This document shows positions 25,446 through 33,898 of a stretch of DNA of 64,000 nt, piece by piece. The stretch's first letter is position 1. Each line of letters starts with the position of its first letter. The stretch comes from Parvularcula sp964219355 (GTDB taxonomy: Bacteria > Pseudomonadota > Alphaproteobacteria > Caulobacterales > Parvularculaceae), in the NCBI GenBank assembly GCA_964219355.1, contig CAXPOZ010000001.1, forward strand, positions 1,302,001-1,366,000. Reading direction: 5' to 3'. Under the pieces are notes generated by a model, which did not search any database, was not told where the DNA came from, and saw only the letters and a list, made by a program, of their open reading frames with translations. The position numbers and the translations under genes were made by a program.

Positions 25446-26267
25446 CTATTCTCCGCCGAGCGTCTCAGGGTCGGGCATGCCGACAATGTGGAAGCCGGCA
25501 TCGACGTGAAGGACTTCGCCCGTGCAGCTCTTGCCGAGATCGGAGAGCAGATAGAGCGCGGCCCCGGCGACACCAACGGGGTCTGTATCCTCACGCAGAG
25601 GTGACCAGTTGCGCCCCTCCGACAGAAGCGAGCGGCCGCCCTGAATACCGCCCAGCGACAGCGTCTTGATAGCGCCGGCAGAGATTGCGTTGACGCGGAT
25701 ACCTTTGGGACCAAGGTCCCGCGCGATATAGCGCGTTGAGGCTTCGAGTGCCGCCTTGGCGACACCCATGACGTTATAGGACGGGATGACCCGCTCTGAC
25801 CCCAGATAGGTCAGGGTGATCATCGAGCCGCCGGGCTTCATCATCTCAGCGGAGCGGCGGGCGGAATCGACAAAGCTGAAGGCCGAGATGTCGAGCGAAT
25901 TGCGGAAATTCTCGCGCGTTGTGTTCTCAACGAAGGAGCCTTTCAGCTCGTCCTTGTCCGAGAAGGCGATCGAATGGACGAGGAAATCCATCTCGCCCCA
26001 GCGCTCCTTGATCGCGCCGAATGAGGCGTCCATCGAGGCATCATTGGTCACATCGCAGGGGACGAGGAACTCGACCCCAAGCTCCTCAGCCAGCGGGCGG
26101 ACGCGCCTTTCCATCGCTTCGATATAGGAAAAGCAGAGCTCAGCACCTTGGGCCTTGAGCTGCTGGGCGATCGCCCAGGCGATGGAGTTCTTGTTCGCCA
26201 CGCCCATGATGAGGCCGCGCTTGCCCTTCAACAGAGTGCCTTGAGGGTAAATGGGGGCATCGGACAT
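25446..26267 (-). CDS. fabI: Enoyl-[acyl-carrier-protein] reductase (NADH), FabI
   Basis: Last step of the fatty-acid elongation cycle. 273 residues of the divergent SDR group. Motifs: GLIMGVANKNSIAWAIA, the SIAFSDKDEL region, and catalytic Tyr-x6-Lys as YNVMGVAKAALE, with RVNAISAGAIKTLS following. AAGGAG lies properly before the ATG. fabB and fabA lie 8 kb away, not in operon. Confidence 0.95.
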   Translation of the reverse strand: MSDAPIYPQGTLLKGKRGLIMGVANKNSIAWAIAQQLKAQGAELCFSYIEAMERRVRPLAEELGVEFLVPCDVTNDASMDASFGAIKERWGEMDFLVHSIAFSDKDELKGSFVENTTRENFRNSLDISAFSFVDSARRSAEMMKPGGSMITLTYLGSERVIPSYNVMGVAKAALEASTRYIARDLGPKGIRVNAISAGAIKTLSLGGIQGGRSLLSEGRNWSPLREDTDPVGVAGAALYLLSDLGKSCTGEVLHVDAGFHIVGMPDPETLGGE

Positions 26268-26421
26268 GGGGGGCTCCTTAATCTTTTGATCGCAGGCTTT
26301 AGGCGGCGCTAACGCCTAGGCCAAGTCTGTTATGATTAACTACAGGCTTAACTTCTGAATTATCTCTCCCTTCACGAAGACATCGTATTCTGCGCCCATA
26401 ATAAGTGGGAGTAACGCAGCC

Positions 26422-28215
26422 TTGGGCCTGTCCGAGCGTCAGCTGGATGATCTGCGCCTCACGGCGAGGGGACGCCGTAAGGAGCTGAAAACGCGGATAA
26501 TTATCGCGTTTTTTGGGGCCACGGTTCTCGCCGTCGAGGTCGAGCCTGTGATCGGGCTGGCTTGGCTGATGATCGTGCTGTGCAGTCAGTTAGTCGATTT
26601 TCTGATCTGGCGTCCGGCTTTCCGAGCAGAGCCGGTACCGATCAGTGAGGCCCGGCTAAATCTCATTGCAGCCTCTGCCTTTCAGGCTTCCCTGATATAT
26701 TCCGCCGTTGCGGCGCTATTGTGGTTCCTGGGGAACCCGGCGGATGGTGTCTTCTCTTTCGTCTGGTTTGCGGGATCGCTGCTTCATGTGACGCTTCACA
26801 TGCGGAATGAGCGGCGGACATTCGTTGCTGCAGCTGTTCCGCATGCGCTCTATTTCATCGGATTGCCAATCCTGGCTGTGGCAGGTATCGGGCAGGCGGG
26901 GCGTGCGAGCGGAACAATAATCCTGATAGCCGTTCTCCTTTACCTCGCTCACCTCGTTGTCGCGTTTCGGACGACGCGCCAGCTTTCGCTTGAGCTTCTG
27001 GACGCGCGGAAGAAAGCTGAGCACGGTCAAAGAGAAGCCGAGCGGGCAAACAAGGCGAAATCCGATTTTCTCTCCAGCACCAGCCATGAAATCCGTACGC
27101 CGCTCAACGGGGTGCTCGGCATGGCGGAGGCCCTCAAGCAGGACGATCTGACACCGGCCGCCATGGAAAAAGTGGAGATCCTTCAGGATTCAGGTCTTCT
27201 CCTGTTGCGGCTCCTCAACGATATTCTTGACCTCTCCAAGATTGAGGCGGGCCGGATTGAGCTTGAAGAACAGCCCATCGATCTTGCGCTGATTGCTGAT
27301 AAGGTCGTCCGTACTCACGCTATGACGGCCGAGGCCAAGGGTATCAAGCTCGGTGTGACGGTGCAGGAGGGGTATGCCTCCTTGCGCATGGGTGATGAAT
27401 TACGCCTGATGCAGATCCTCAATAATCTTGTATCCAATGCGCTGAAATTCACCAGCGAGGGGAGCATCCGCATCCACATCAAGGAAGATGAGCCGACAGG
27501 CCATGTCATGATCAGTGTCCGGGATACAGGGATCGGCATGTCGGATGAGCAGCTCGCGGTCATCATGGAACCCTTCAAGCAGGCGGATAAGACTATCTCC
27601 CGCCGTTATGGGGGCACGGGGCTGGGGCTGGCGATCGTCAACGGTCTTGCCCATGGGATGGGCGGCAATGTGCATGTAGCTTCAAAGCTGGGGGAGGGGA
27701 CAAACTTCACTGTCCGCTTGCCGCTTGAACTCTGCGCCGAAAAACAGTCGCTGGTTTCTCAGTTTGCAGATGAAGCCGAAGAGTTGAGTGTCTTCCCCGG
27801 TGTCAATGTTCTGGTCGCTGATGACAATCAGGTGAACCGGATGGTGCTCGAGTCTTATCTCGGTTCGATGCAGGCGCGGGTTGTCATGGCCGAGGACGGC
27901 AGGACGGCCATCCAGTCCGCTAGCGAGATGGAATTCGATCTCATCCTCATGGATATCTCAATGCCCGATATGGAGGGCACCGATGCCATGTCAGCAATCC
28001 GCCGGGAGCAGGCGGCTCGGGGTGTTGTAGGTAAGGGCACACCGATCATTGCGGTGACGGCCCACGCATTGGCGCATGAGATCAGCGGTTTTCTTGAGGC
28101 CGGCTTTGACGGCTATCTCGCAAAGCCGATCTCGATGGATGCTTTGCGTAAGGTGATGGTCGAGTTTGCAGGCAAGAAAGCCGGCGAGACCGTCACCCCA
28201 CGGATGACCGCTTAA
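26422..28215 (+). CDS. Hybrid sensor histidine kinase/response regulator
   Basis: 597 residues from a TTG start with GGGAG about 10 bp upstream; no better start precedes the first membrane helix. Five or six transmembrane helices fill residues about 25-190, with no large periplasmic domain. A short coiled linker leads to HisKA with His222 in SSTSHEIRTPLNG, then HATPase_c (NNLVSNALKFT, DTGIGM, GGTGLGLAI), and a receiver domain (LVADDNQVNR, phospho-acceptor Asp511 in LILMDISMPDM, and the conserved Lys in YLAKPIS). The signal is unknown; it probably feeds an Hpt or single-domain partner elsewhere. Confidence 0.92.
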   Translation: MGLSERQLDDLRLTARGRRKELKTRIIIAFFGATVLAVEVEPVIGLAWLMIVLCSQLVDFLIWRPAFRAEPVPISEARLNLIAASAFQASLIYSAVAALLWFLGNPADGVFSFVWFAGSLLHVTLHMRNERRTFVAAAVPHALYFIGLPILAVAGIGQAGRASGTIILIAVLLYLAHLVVAFRTTRQLSLELLDARKKAEHGQREAERANKAKSDFLSSTSHEIRTPLNGVLGMAEALKQDDLTPAAMEKVEILQDSGLLLLRLLNDILDLSKIEAGRIELEEQPIDLALIADKVVRTHAMTAEAKGIKLGVTVQEGYASLRMGDELRLMQILNNLVSNALKFTSEGSIRIHIKEDEPTGHVMISVRDTGIGMSDEQLAVIMEPFKQADKTISRRYGGTGLGLAIVNGLAHGMGGNVHVASKLGEGTNFTVRLPLELCAEKQSLVSQFADEAEELSVFPGVNVLVADDNQVNRMVLESYLGSMQARVVMAEDGRTAIQSASEMEFDLILMDISMPDMEGTDAMSAIRREQAARGVVGKGTPIIAVTAHALAHEISGFLEAGFDGYLAKPISMDALRKVMVEFAGKKAGETVTPRMTA

Positions 28216-28706
28216 TCGAGGCTGCCGCCCGACGCATTCGGTTCTGACTGGAGTTGCAGGAAGTTCTGCATCCCGAGGCGATCCGCCAGTTCAAGCTGGG
28301 TTTCGAGCCAGTCGACATGCTCTTCCTCATTACGCAGAATGTAATCGAAGAGATCGCGGCTGACATAGTCGCGGACTTTCTCGCAATGCTCCATCGCATC
28401 CTTGAGGAGCGGAATGGCATCAAGCTCCAGTGCCAGGTCGCATTCGAGCAGCTCTTTCACATCTTCACCGATGCGCAGCTTGCCGAGATCCTGCAGGTTC
28501 GGCAGGCCTTCAAGGAACAGGATGCGCTCGATCAGCTTGTCGGCATGCTCCATCTCCTCGATGGATTCCTTGTATTCCTTCTTGCCCAGAACCGTGATGC
28601 CCCAATTGTCGAGCATCCGCGCATGCAGGAAATACTGGTTGATTGCCGTCAGCTCGTTTTTGAGCGCCAGGTTGAGAAATTCGATGACCTTTGCGTCGCC
28701 CTTCAT
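28212..28706 (-). CDS. bfr: Bacterioferritin
   Basis: 164-residue haem-containing 24-mer ferritin that oxidises and stores iron. Ferroxidase ligands Glu18, Glu51 and His54 and the haem-ligating Met52 (IEEMEHADK) are present; the last residues (after about 155) are an extra tail. It overlaps the convergent kinase gene by 4 bp. bfd lies upstream, 82 bp away in the same direction, giving an iron storage-and-release pair. Confidence 0.95.
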   Translation of the reverse strand: MKGDAKVIEFLNLALKNELTAINQYFLHARMLDNWGITVLGKKEYKESIEEMEHADKLIERILFLEGLPNLQDLGKLRIGEDVKELLECDLALELDAIPLLKDAMEHCEKVRDYVSRDLFDYILRNEEEHVDWLETQLELADRLGMQNFLQLQSEPNASGGSLD

Positions 28707-28788
28707 GGGTGCCTTGCCTCTTGCCGGATGAATGAGTTGAAGAAGGGCCTATGCGCTTCGGACGGGGGCGTAAATGCGCGCCCTCATC

Positions 28789-28998
28789 TTATTCTGCTGC
28801 GAGGAGTGTTTCGGGCGTGGCCCGGTCATCCATTTCGGAGGCGATCATTTCACCGATCGTCGTCCGGCAGCGGCCGCAATTGAATTGATGGCCGTGATGG
28901 GCCTGCACGCATTCAGGCGAACGCGCGCCAGAGGAGATGGCCTCCTTGACGGCGGTGCAGTTCAGACGGCGGCAAACGCAAACGATCATGAGAGTCAT
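28789..28998 (-). CDS. bfd: Bacterioferritin-associated ferredoxin
   Basis: 69-residue [2Fe-2S] protein that reduces the haem of bacterioferritin to release iron. Cluster ligands are CVC near residue 7 and FNCGRC near residue 41, the Bfd pattern. Its promoter region contains a Fur-box-like sequence, fitting iron-starvation induction. Confidence 0.9.
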   Translation of the reverse strand: MTLMIVCVCRRLNCTAVKEAISSGARSPECVQAHHGHQFNCGRCRTTIGEMIASEMDDRATPETLLAAE

Positions 28999-29030
28999 TT
29001 GCGGTGGTTAAGAACGATTGTCAAGTAGAG

Positions 29031-29045
29031 TGCGAGTCATTCTTA
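29031..29045. promoter_or_regulatory. Fur-box-like site upstream of bfd
   Basis: TGCGAGTCATTCTTA matches TGAGAATCATTCTCA at 12 of 15 positions. A minus-strand TTGACA (-35 candidate) lies at 29019-29024, directly beside it. The site is 32 bp upstream of the bfd start. Confidence 0.45.
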
Positions 29046-29174
29046 ACGACGTGTAAGGGCCTGATAGCGGGTCGAGAATGCGCTCGGACGCCCCAAGCTG
29101 CGCCGAGCGGCCTCACGTCATGGCTCGGCCCTCGCTCTGCTGCTAGCCTGCGCCTCAGGACAGGGAGACGCGAG

Positions 29175-29648
29175 ATGAACGGGATCAGGATATTGGCGGG
29201 GCTTACGGCCCTGCCCGCAGGGCTGACAATCGCCATGGCGAGCCCGCCGCAAAGCATGTCGGAAGCAGTCAGCATCGCGCCGCCCGAAGCTGCCGCCGAG
29301 CCCGTGCCGGGGGATCCGGTGACCGTGTTCTCGCGGGACGAAATGGCGTTCAGCGATACAGGAAGCGGCGCCCGTGTGCAGCTGATGGATGAGGCCTCGC
29401 GCACGCTCAAGATATTGGAAATTCACATCACGACGCTCAATGCGGGCGAGACCTCGCACGCGCCGCATCGGCATCCGAATGAGGAAGTCGTCGTGCTGCA
29501 GGAGGGGACGCTCGAGGTCTACGTCAATGGCGAGACGAAAGTGATCGGGCCGGGCTCGGTCATGGTGTTCCTGTCGATGGACTGGCACGGGGTGCGGAAT
29601 GTCGGTGACGGCCCCGCGACCTATCAGGTCATCAATTTTCATCCGTAA
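29175..29648 (+). CDS. Exported cupin-domain protein
   Basis: 157 residues from the ATG at 29175 (GGGAGACGCGAG upstream); the frame is open further 5' but without a better start. A signal peptide (LAGLTALPAGLTIAMA) is followed by a linker and a single cupin barrel. Metal-type motif 1 reads SHAPHRHPNEEVVVLQEG and motif 2 GPGSVMVFLSMDWHGVRNVG, with conserved His and Glu. It lies 21 bp before a Tat-exported Gfo/Idh/MocA oxidoreductase, so the pair probably acts on one periplasmic substrate, perhaps a sugar derivative. Confidence 0.8.
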   Translation: MNGIRILAGLTALPAGLTIAMASPPQSMSEAVSIAPPEAAAEPVPGDPVTVFSRDEMAFSDTGSGARVQLMDEASRTLKILEIHITTLNAGETSHAPHRHPNEEVVVLQEGTLEVYVNGETKVIGPGSVMVFLSMDWHGVRNVGDGPATYQVINFHP

Positions 29649-29669
29649 GCGGCAGGCAGGAGGAACGTC

Positions 29670-30797
29670 ATGTCCAATTTCAACCGGCGCGATGCTGTCA
29701 AGGGCGGCGCGGCCCTCGGCGCAGCGGCTGCATTCGGCATCCGGCCTTCCGGTGCGACCCCGCCCCACCGGCTCGATTTCGGGGTGATCGGCCTCAATCA
29801 CGGTCATATATATAGCCAGTGCGCGGCCGTCATCCGGGGCGGCGGCAGGCTGACCCATTTCTATGCTGTTGAGGATGATCTGGCTGCGGAATTCCAGAAT
29901 CGTTTTCCTGAGGCCAAACGGGTCAGCGATGAGCGCGAGATCATCGAGCATGAGACGATCCGGCTGGTCGTCTCCGCCGCCATACCGGCCCAGCGCGCGC
30001 CCATCGGTATCCGGGTCATGAAGGCAGGTAAAGACTATATGGCCGACAAGCCCGGCATTACGAGCCTTGAGCAGCTTGCCGAGGTGCGCCGGGTGCAGAA
30101 GGAAACGGGGAGCATCTATTCGATCAGCTATTCCGAGCGGTTCGAGAATTACGGCACGATCCGCGCCAGCGAGCTGGTCGCAAAAGGCGCGATTGGTGAT
30201 GTCATCCAGACAATCGGGCTCGGTCCGCACCGGATCCGACCCGCGACCCGCCCGGACTGGTTCTGGGATCCGGCGCAGTTCGGCGGCATCATCTGCGATA
30301 TCGGTTCGCACCAGATGGACCAGTTCCTTCATTTCACCGGCTCCACTGAGGCGGAGGTCGTGGCTTCCCAGACTGGAAATTTCCATAATGAGGTGCATCC
30401 GGACTTTCAGGATTTCGGCGATGCCATGCTGCGCGGTAATGGCGGGGTCGGCTATGTCCGGATCGACTGGTTCACGCCGGAGGGGCTGGGCTATTGGGGG
30501 GATGGACGCCTGATGGTTCTGGGGACAGACGGCTATATCGACTTGCGCAAATATGTCGATATTGGTGGCGCGCCGGGGAGGGATCATCTCTTCCTCGTTG
30601 ACCAGAAAGAGATCCGGCAGATCGACTGCTCTGATGTCGTGCCGCCTTACGGGCCGCAACTGGTCGATGATGTCCTCAATCGCACCGAAACAGCGATGAG
30701 CCAGGCGCATTGTTTCCTTGCGACCGAATTGGCGCTGAAGGCTCAGGCTCAGGCGAGCCGCGCCGACACCTTCACTCCGCCCAAAATGCCGGGGTGA
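29670..30797 (+). CDS. Tat-exported Gfo/Idh/MocA-family oxidoreductase
   Basis: 375 residues. N-terminal twin-arginine signal (NRRDAVKGGAALGAAAAFG). Rossmann part begins DFGVIGLNHGH, with the lysine-containing motif YMADKPGI near residue 125, and catalytic-domain motif CDIGSHQMDQFLHFTG near 210. Members oxidise or epimerise sugars with a tightly bound NAD, in line with export folded by Tat. In operon with the cupin gene. Confidence 0.88.
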   Translation: MSNFNRRDAVKGGAALGAAAAFGIRPSGATPPHRLDFGVIGLNHGHIYSQCAAVIRGGGRLTHFYAVEDDLAAEFQNRFPEAKRVSDEREIIEHETIRLVVSAAIPAQRAPIGIRVMKAGKDYMADKPGITSLEQLAEVRRVQKETGSIYSISYSERFENYGTIRASELVAKGAIGDVIQTIGLGPHRIRPATRPDWFWDPAQFGGIICDIGSHQMDQFLHFTGSTEAEVVASQTGNFHNEVHPDFQDFGDAMLRGNGGVGYVRIDWFTPEGLGYWGDGRLMVLGTDGYIDLRKYVDIGGAPGRDHLFLVDQKEIRQIDCSDVVPPYGPQLVDDVLNRTETAMSQAHCFLATELALKAQAQASRADTFTPPKMPG

Positions 30798-30817
30798 GGG
30801 AAAAGCCCCCACAGAAA

Positions 30818-30850
30818 AACGCACGGCAATGGAAGCCATTGCCGTGCGTT
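30818..30850. terminator. Perfect 15-bp hairpin ending the cupin/oxidoreductase operon
   Basis: Two 15-bp arms (AACGCACGGCAATGG and its complement) around an AAG loop, with A-rich sequence on the left. The right-hand T tract is weak (TTCG), but the left A5 makes it a terminator for the opposite strand. Confidence 0.7.
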
Positions 30851-30863
30851 CGTGATTTAAAGA

Positions 30864-30887
30864 ACGCCCTCTGATGAAAGAGGGCGT
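30864..30887 (-). terminator. Terminator of katG
   Basis: ACGCCCTCT and AGAGGGCGT arms, 6-nt loop, 6 bp past the katG stop. On the minus strand TTCTTT follows. Confidence 0.7.
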
Positions 30888-30892
30888 CTTGC

Positions 30893-33247
30893 TCAGGTGC
30901 GGTCGATATCGAACCGGTCAAGCTGCATCACCTTAGTCCATGCCGCGATGAAGTCCTCGATGAACCGCTCTTCGGCATTCTCATAGGCATAATGTTCGAC
31001 CACGGCGCGAAGCTCCGCATTCGACCCAAAGACGAGATCGACTTCGGTTGCCATCCATTTGGGATCGCCCGTTGTGCGGTCGCGCCCTTCATAGACATTC
31101 TCCTGGCTCGCAACCGGGGTCCAGACCGTGCCCATGTCGAGCAGGTTCACGAAGAAATCATTCGTGAGCGTGCCGGGCTCATCCGTCAGGACGCCATAAT
31201 CTGAGCCGTCCGTATTCGCCCCAAGCGCACGCATGCCGCCGACCAGAACCGTCATTTCCGGCACGGTGAGGGAGAGAAGATCAGCACGATCAACCATCTC
31301 CTCGGAAGGCGAGAGATGGGCCGTGCTGCTGTAGTAATTGCGGAAGGCATCCGCCTTGGGCTCGAGCGGTGCAAAGGAGTCCGCATCCGTCATTTCGGCC
31401 GTTGCGTCCGTTCGTCCGGGCACGAAGGGGACGGTGACATCATGACCGGCATCGGCGGCCGCTTTCTCAATCGCTGCCGCGCCACCAAGCACGATGACAT
31501 CAGCCAGCGAAATCCGTTTGTTGCCAGATTGCGCATCATTGAAGGCCTGTTGCACACCTTCGAGCGTGGCGAGCGTCTGGGCCAGCTCGTCCGGATTGTT
31601 CACGCCCCAGTCTTTCTGAGGGCTGAGCCGGATCCGGGCGCCATTCGCACCGCCTCGCATGTCGGTGTCACGGAAGGAAGCCGCCGAACCCCATGCCGCG
31701 CGCACAAGCTGCGGCACGGTCAGGCCAGTTGCCAGAATATCCGCCTTCAGACGTTCTTCGTCCGCTGACGTGATCAGGAGGTGATCAACTTCCGGGACCG
31801 GGTCCTGCCAGATTAGCGCCTCGGCAGGGGCCGTTGCGCCGACATAACGGGCACGCGGGCCCATATCGCGGTGGGTCAGCTTGAACCATGCGCGGGCAAA
31901 GGCGTCCTCGAACTCTTCGGGGTTCTCCTGAAAGCGCATGGCGATCTTGCGGTATTCAGGATCGAATTTGAGCGCGAGGTCCGTCGTGAACATGATCGGC
32001 TGGTGCGTCACATCTTCGAGGTGAGCGTCGGGCACCATGCCTTCCCCGGCGCCGTCTTTGGGCACCCACTGGATCGCGCCTGCGGGGCTTCTCGTCTGCT
32101 CCCATTCAAAGGCGAAGAGATTGTTGAGGTACTGATGGGTCCATTGGGCGGGGCTTGATGTCCACGCGCCTTCAAGGCCGCTGGTGAAGGTGTCGGCAGC
32201 GTTGCCGGCGCCGCAGCTATTGTTCCAGCCCATGCCCTGATGCTCGACCGTCATGGCGGCGGGTTCCTTGCCGACACAGTCAGCCTTCCCCTTGCCGTGC
32301 GCCTTGCCGAATGTGTGACCGCCCGCGATCAGGGCGACTGTTTCCTCATCATTCATGGCCATGCGGCCAAAGGCAGTACGGATGATCTTACCGGCGGCGA
32401 CTGGGTCCGGTTTGCCGTCCGGGCCTTCGGGGTTCACATAGATGAGGCCCATCTGCGTTGCGGCAAGGCCATCACGAAGCTCACCATCGCCATGGAAGCG
32501 CTCGCGTGCCAGCATCTTCTGCTCGGGCCCCCAATAGACAAGCTCCGCTTGCCAATCATCTTCGCGGCCGCCTGCGAAGCCGAAGGTTTTGAAGCCCATG
32601 TCTTCCATGGCGACGGTCCCGGCGAGCACCATCAGGTCCGCCCAGGAAATATTCTCGCCATATTTCTGCTTCACCGGCCAGAGAAGGCGGCGTGCCTTGT
32701 CGAGATTAGCGTTGTCCGGCCAGCTGTTGAGCGGCTCAAACCGCTGCTGGCCGCCTCCGGCGCCGCCGCGGCCATCATAGGTGCGGTAGGTCCCGGCGCT
32801 GTGCCATGCCATGCGGATGAAGAAAGGTCCGTAATGATCATAATCGGCCGGCCACCAGTCCTGGGAGGTGTTGAGGACCTCCTTGAGGTCTGTCTTGACC
32901 GCCTCGATATCGACCTTTGCGAAAGCGGCGGCGTAATCGAAATCATCCCCGAGCGGATTAGATCGGGTGACCTCGTTGGCGCGTAAGGCGGCGAGGTTGA
33001 GAGTCTCGGGCCACCAGAAATCGTTTGAGCGGATTTCATCATGCGCCGCGCTGCTCATCATGGCAGGTTTGGGGGCGGGGGTGGATGTCTCCGCCGCGCT
33101 GTTGATCGGGGCGGCGGGTTTCGCTGCCACGGCGGCGGTGCTGGTGTCCTCAGATGACGATGAGCCATCCGAACAGGCTGACAGGGCCGTCAGCGCCAGG
33201 GCGGCGACGGTGATACACAACATTGATTTTCTGGACTGTTTCATCAC
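30893..33247 (-). CDS. katG: Catalase-peroxidase with lipoprotein signal
   Basis: Haem bifunctional catalase-peroxidase, 784 residues. The distal triad is Arg145-Trp148-His149 (FIRMAWHSAGTYR); the crosslink partners appear as Tyr in IYVNPEGPDG and Met in FGRMAMND; the proximal His lies in AGGHTFGKAHG. Both halves of the tandem peroxidase repeat are present. Unlike cytosolic KatG, residues 1-25 form a lipoprotein signal (ALTALSAC, Cys25), then a Ser/Ala/Pro linker to about residue 70. So it should be exported and lipid-anchored, comparable to exported KatP types. The gene is alone between hairpins and a long upstream region. Confidence 0.93.
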   Translation of the reverse strand: MMKQSRKSMLCITVAALALTALSACSDGSSSSEDTSTAAVAAKPAAPINSAAETSTPAPKPAMMSSAAHDEIRSNDFWWPETLNLAALRANEVTRSNPLGDDFDYAAAFAKVDIEAVKTDLKEVLNTSQDWWPADYDHYGPFFIRMAWHSAGTYRTYDGRGGAGGGQQRFEPLNSWPDNANLDKARRLLWPVKQKYGENISWADLMVLAGTVAMEDMGFKTFGFAGGREDDWQAELVYWGPEQKMLARERFHGDGELRDGLAATQMGLIYVNPEGPDGKPDPVAAGKIIRTAFGRMAMNDEETVALIAGGHTFGKAHGKGKADCVGKEPAAMTVEHQGMGWNNSCGAGNAADTFTSGLEGAWTSSPAQWTHQYLNNLFAFEWEQTRSPAGAIQWVPKDGAGEGMVPDAHLEDVTHQPIMFTTDLALKFDPEYRKIAMRFQENPEEFEDAFARAWFKLTHRDMGPRARYVGATAPAEALIWQDPVPEVDHLLITSADEERLKADILATGLTVPQLVRAAWGSAASFRDTDMRGGANGARIRLSPQKDWGVNNPDELAQTLATLEGVQQAFNDAQSGNKRISLADVIVLGGAAAIEKAAADAGHDVTVPFVPGRTDATAEMTDADSFAPLEPKADAFRNYYSSTAHLSPSEEMVDRADLLSLTVPEMTVLVGGMRALGANTDGSDYGVLTDEPGTLTNDFFVNLLDMGTVWTPVASQENVYEGRDRTTGDPKWMATEVDLVFGSNAELRAVVEHYAYENAEERFIEDFIAAWTKVMQLDRFDIDRT

Positions 33248-33317
33248 GCGTTCCTCTTCTTTTGAGAGCGTTGGGCGCTCTTGTGTGGAGAGGTTACGGG
33301 TGTGTCATGGGTGCAGA

Positions 33318-33360
33318 ATAATAGATTATCATCATGAAGTGTATCGAAAAAATCGATACA
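33318..33360. promoter_or_regulatory. Candidate katG operator region with two palindromes
   Basis: ATAAT-AG-ATTAT near 33319-33330 resembles an incomplete Fur/PerR-family box. TGTATCGA-AAAAA-TCGATACA at 33340-33360 is a perfect 8-bp inverted repeat. Both are 70-115 bp upstream of the katG start, where repressor or activator sites are expected. An OxyR site is not evident. The regulator is unassigned. Confidence 0.5.
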
Positions 33361-33439
33361 ATCATTTATCCGTGCAAGGGATAATGAGACTTGTTGCTCA
33401 TCTCCTACTTTCCCTCGGCGCGTGTATGTGCGAAAAGAT

Positions 33440-33605
33440 GCGCCCGGCCTTAAAGGCCGGGCGCCAGGGAAGAACGGCCCGCACCGGGGTGCTAATGGAT
33501 GCGGGCCTCCTTGGGGTGCCGATACCAGGGAGGGATATCGGCGGTCTCCGGACTGGCGAGGCAGTGGGGCAGACGTGCCAGCCGGATTTCGGGGGAACGC
33601 CGGCT
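33440..33605 (-). ncRNA. Candidate structured non-coding RNA or riboswitch-like leader
   Basis: In a 651-bp gap with no plausible gene, five inverted repeats lie in 166 bp: 33440-33464 (perfect 25-bp palindrome), 33476-33483 with 33500-33507, 33518-33524 with 33536-33542, 33553-33557 with 33577-33581, and 33580-33585 with 33600-33605. Read on the minus strand, AGTCCGGAGACCGCC resembles the 3' AGYCAGGAGACCGGCC box of cobalamin riboswitches, and GAAATCCGGC with CTGCCCCACTG loosely recalls its 5' core. The invariant CCCGCAAC is missing, so it is not a canonical cobalamin riboswitch. The minus-strand end (palindrome then ATCTTTTC) looks like a terminator. Sequence 33606-33846 shows nothing I can name. 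Confidence 0.35.
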
Positions 33606-33846
33606 CAGCTTTCCAGCCTGCCGTATAGGGTCTTCAGCCGGTTCAGGGCTGTGACATTTTCCATTCATGAGGATCGTTCCCGTAGAGATGATTGCTCTAT
33701 GGGCGCTGTAGCCGAGAGGGCAGCGAAAAGTTTGTCGAAATGTATCAGGCCGGATGAGGGATGCGTAAGAAAGGCCTCATTCCTGCCATATCGGGGTGAG
33801 GTGTCCCATTTTTCAGATTTCCGGCCCGTAAGGCAGCGCAAATGAA

Positions 33847-33874
33847 AAAGGGGCATGCTTTCACATGCCCCTTT
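33847..33874 (-). terminator. Terminator of the fabA-fabB operon
   Basis: Perfect 11-bp arms (AAAGGGGCATG / CATGCCCCTTT) with a 6-nt loop and, on the minus strand, a T5 tract. It begins 25 bp after the fabB stop. Confidence 0.88.
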
Positions 33875-33898
33875 GGGAATCTCGTAATATAAGGGCGG

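Noticed and set aside
29118..30839. Minus-strand open frame of 573 codons
   Set aside because: Covers the Gfo/Idh/MocA and cupin genes on the other strand, which have clear motifs. The product looks like reverse-complement composition (His/Arg/Asp/Ile-rich, no domain).
33440..33605. Canonical cobalamin riboswitch, RNase P RNA, tmRNA or SRP RNA
   Set aside because: The universal CCCGCAAC core of the cobalamin riboswitch is absent, and none of the conserved RNase P, tmRNA or SRP signatures are seen in either orientation. Kept only as a structured candidate.
32967..33845. Plus-strand open frame of 292 codons crossing the katG start and upstream gap
   Set aside because: The first third is antisense to the katG signal sequence and the rest runs across palindromes; no domain and no ribosome site. 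Non-coding explanation preferred.
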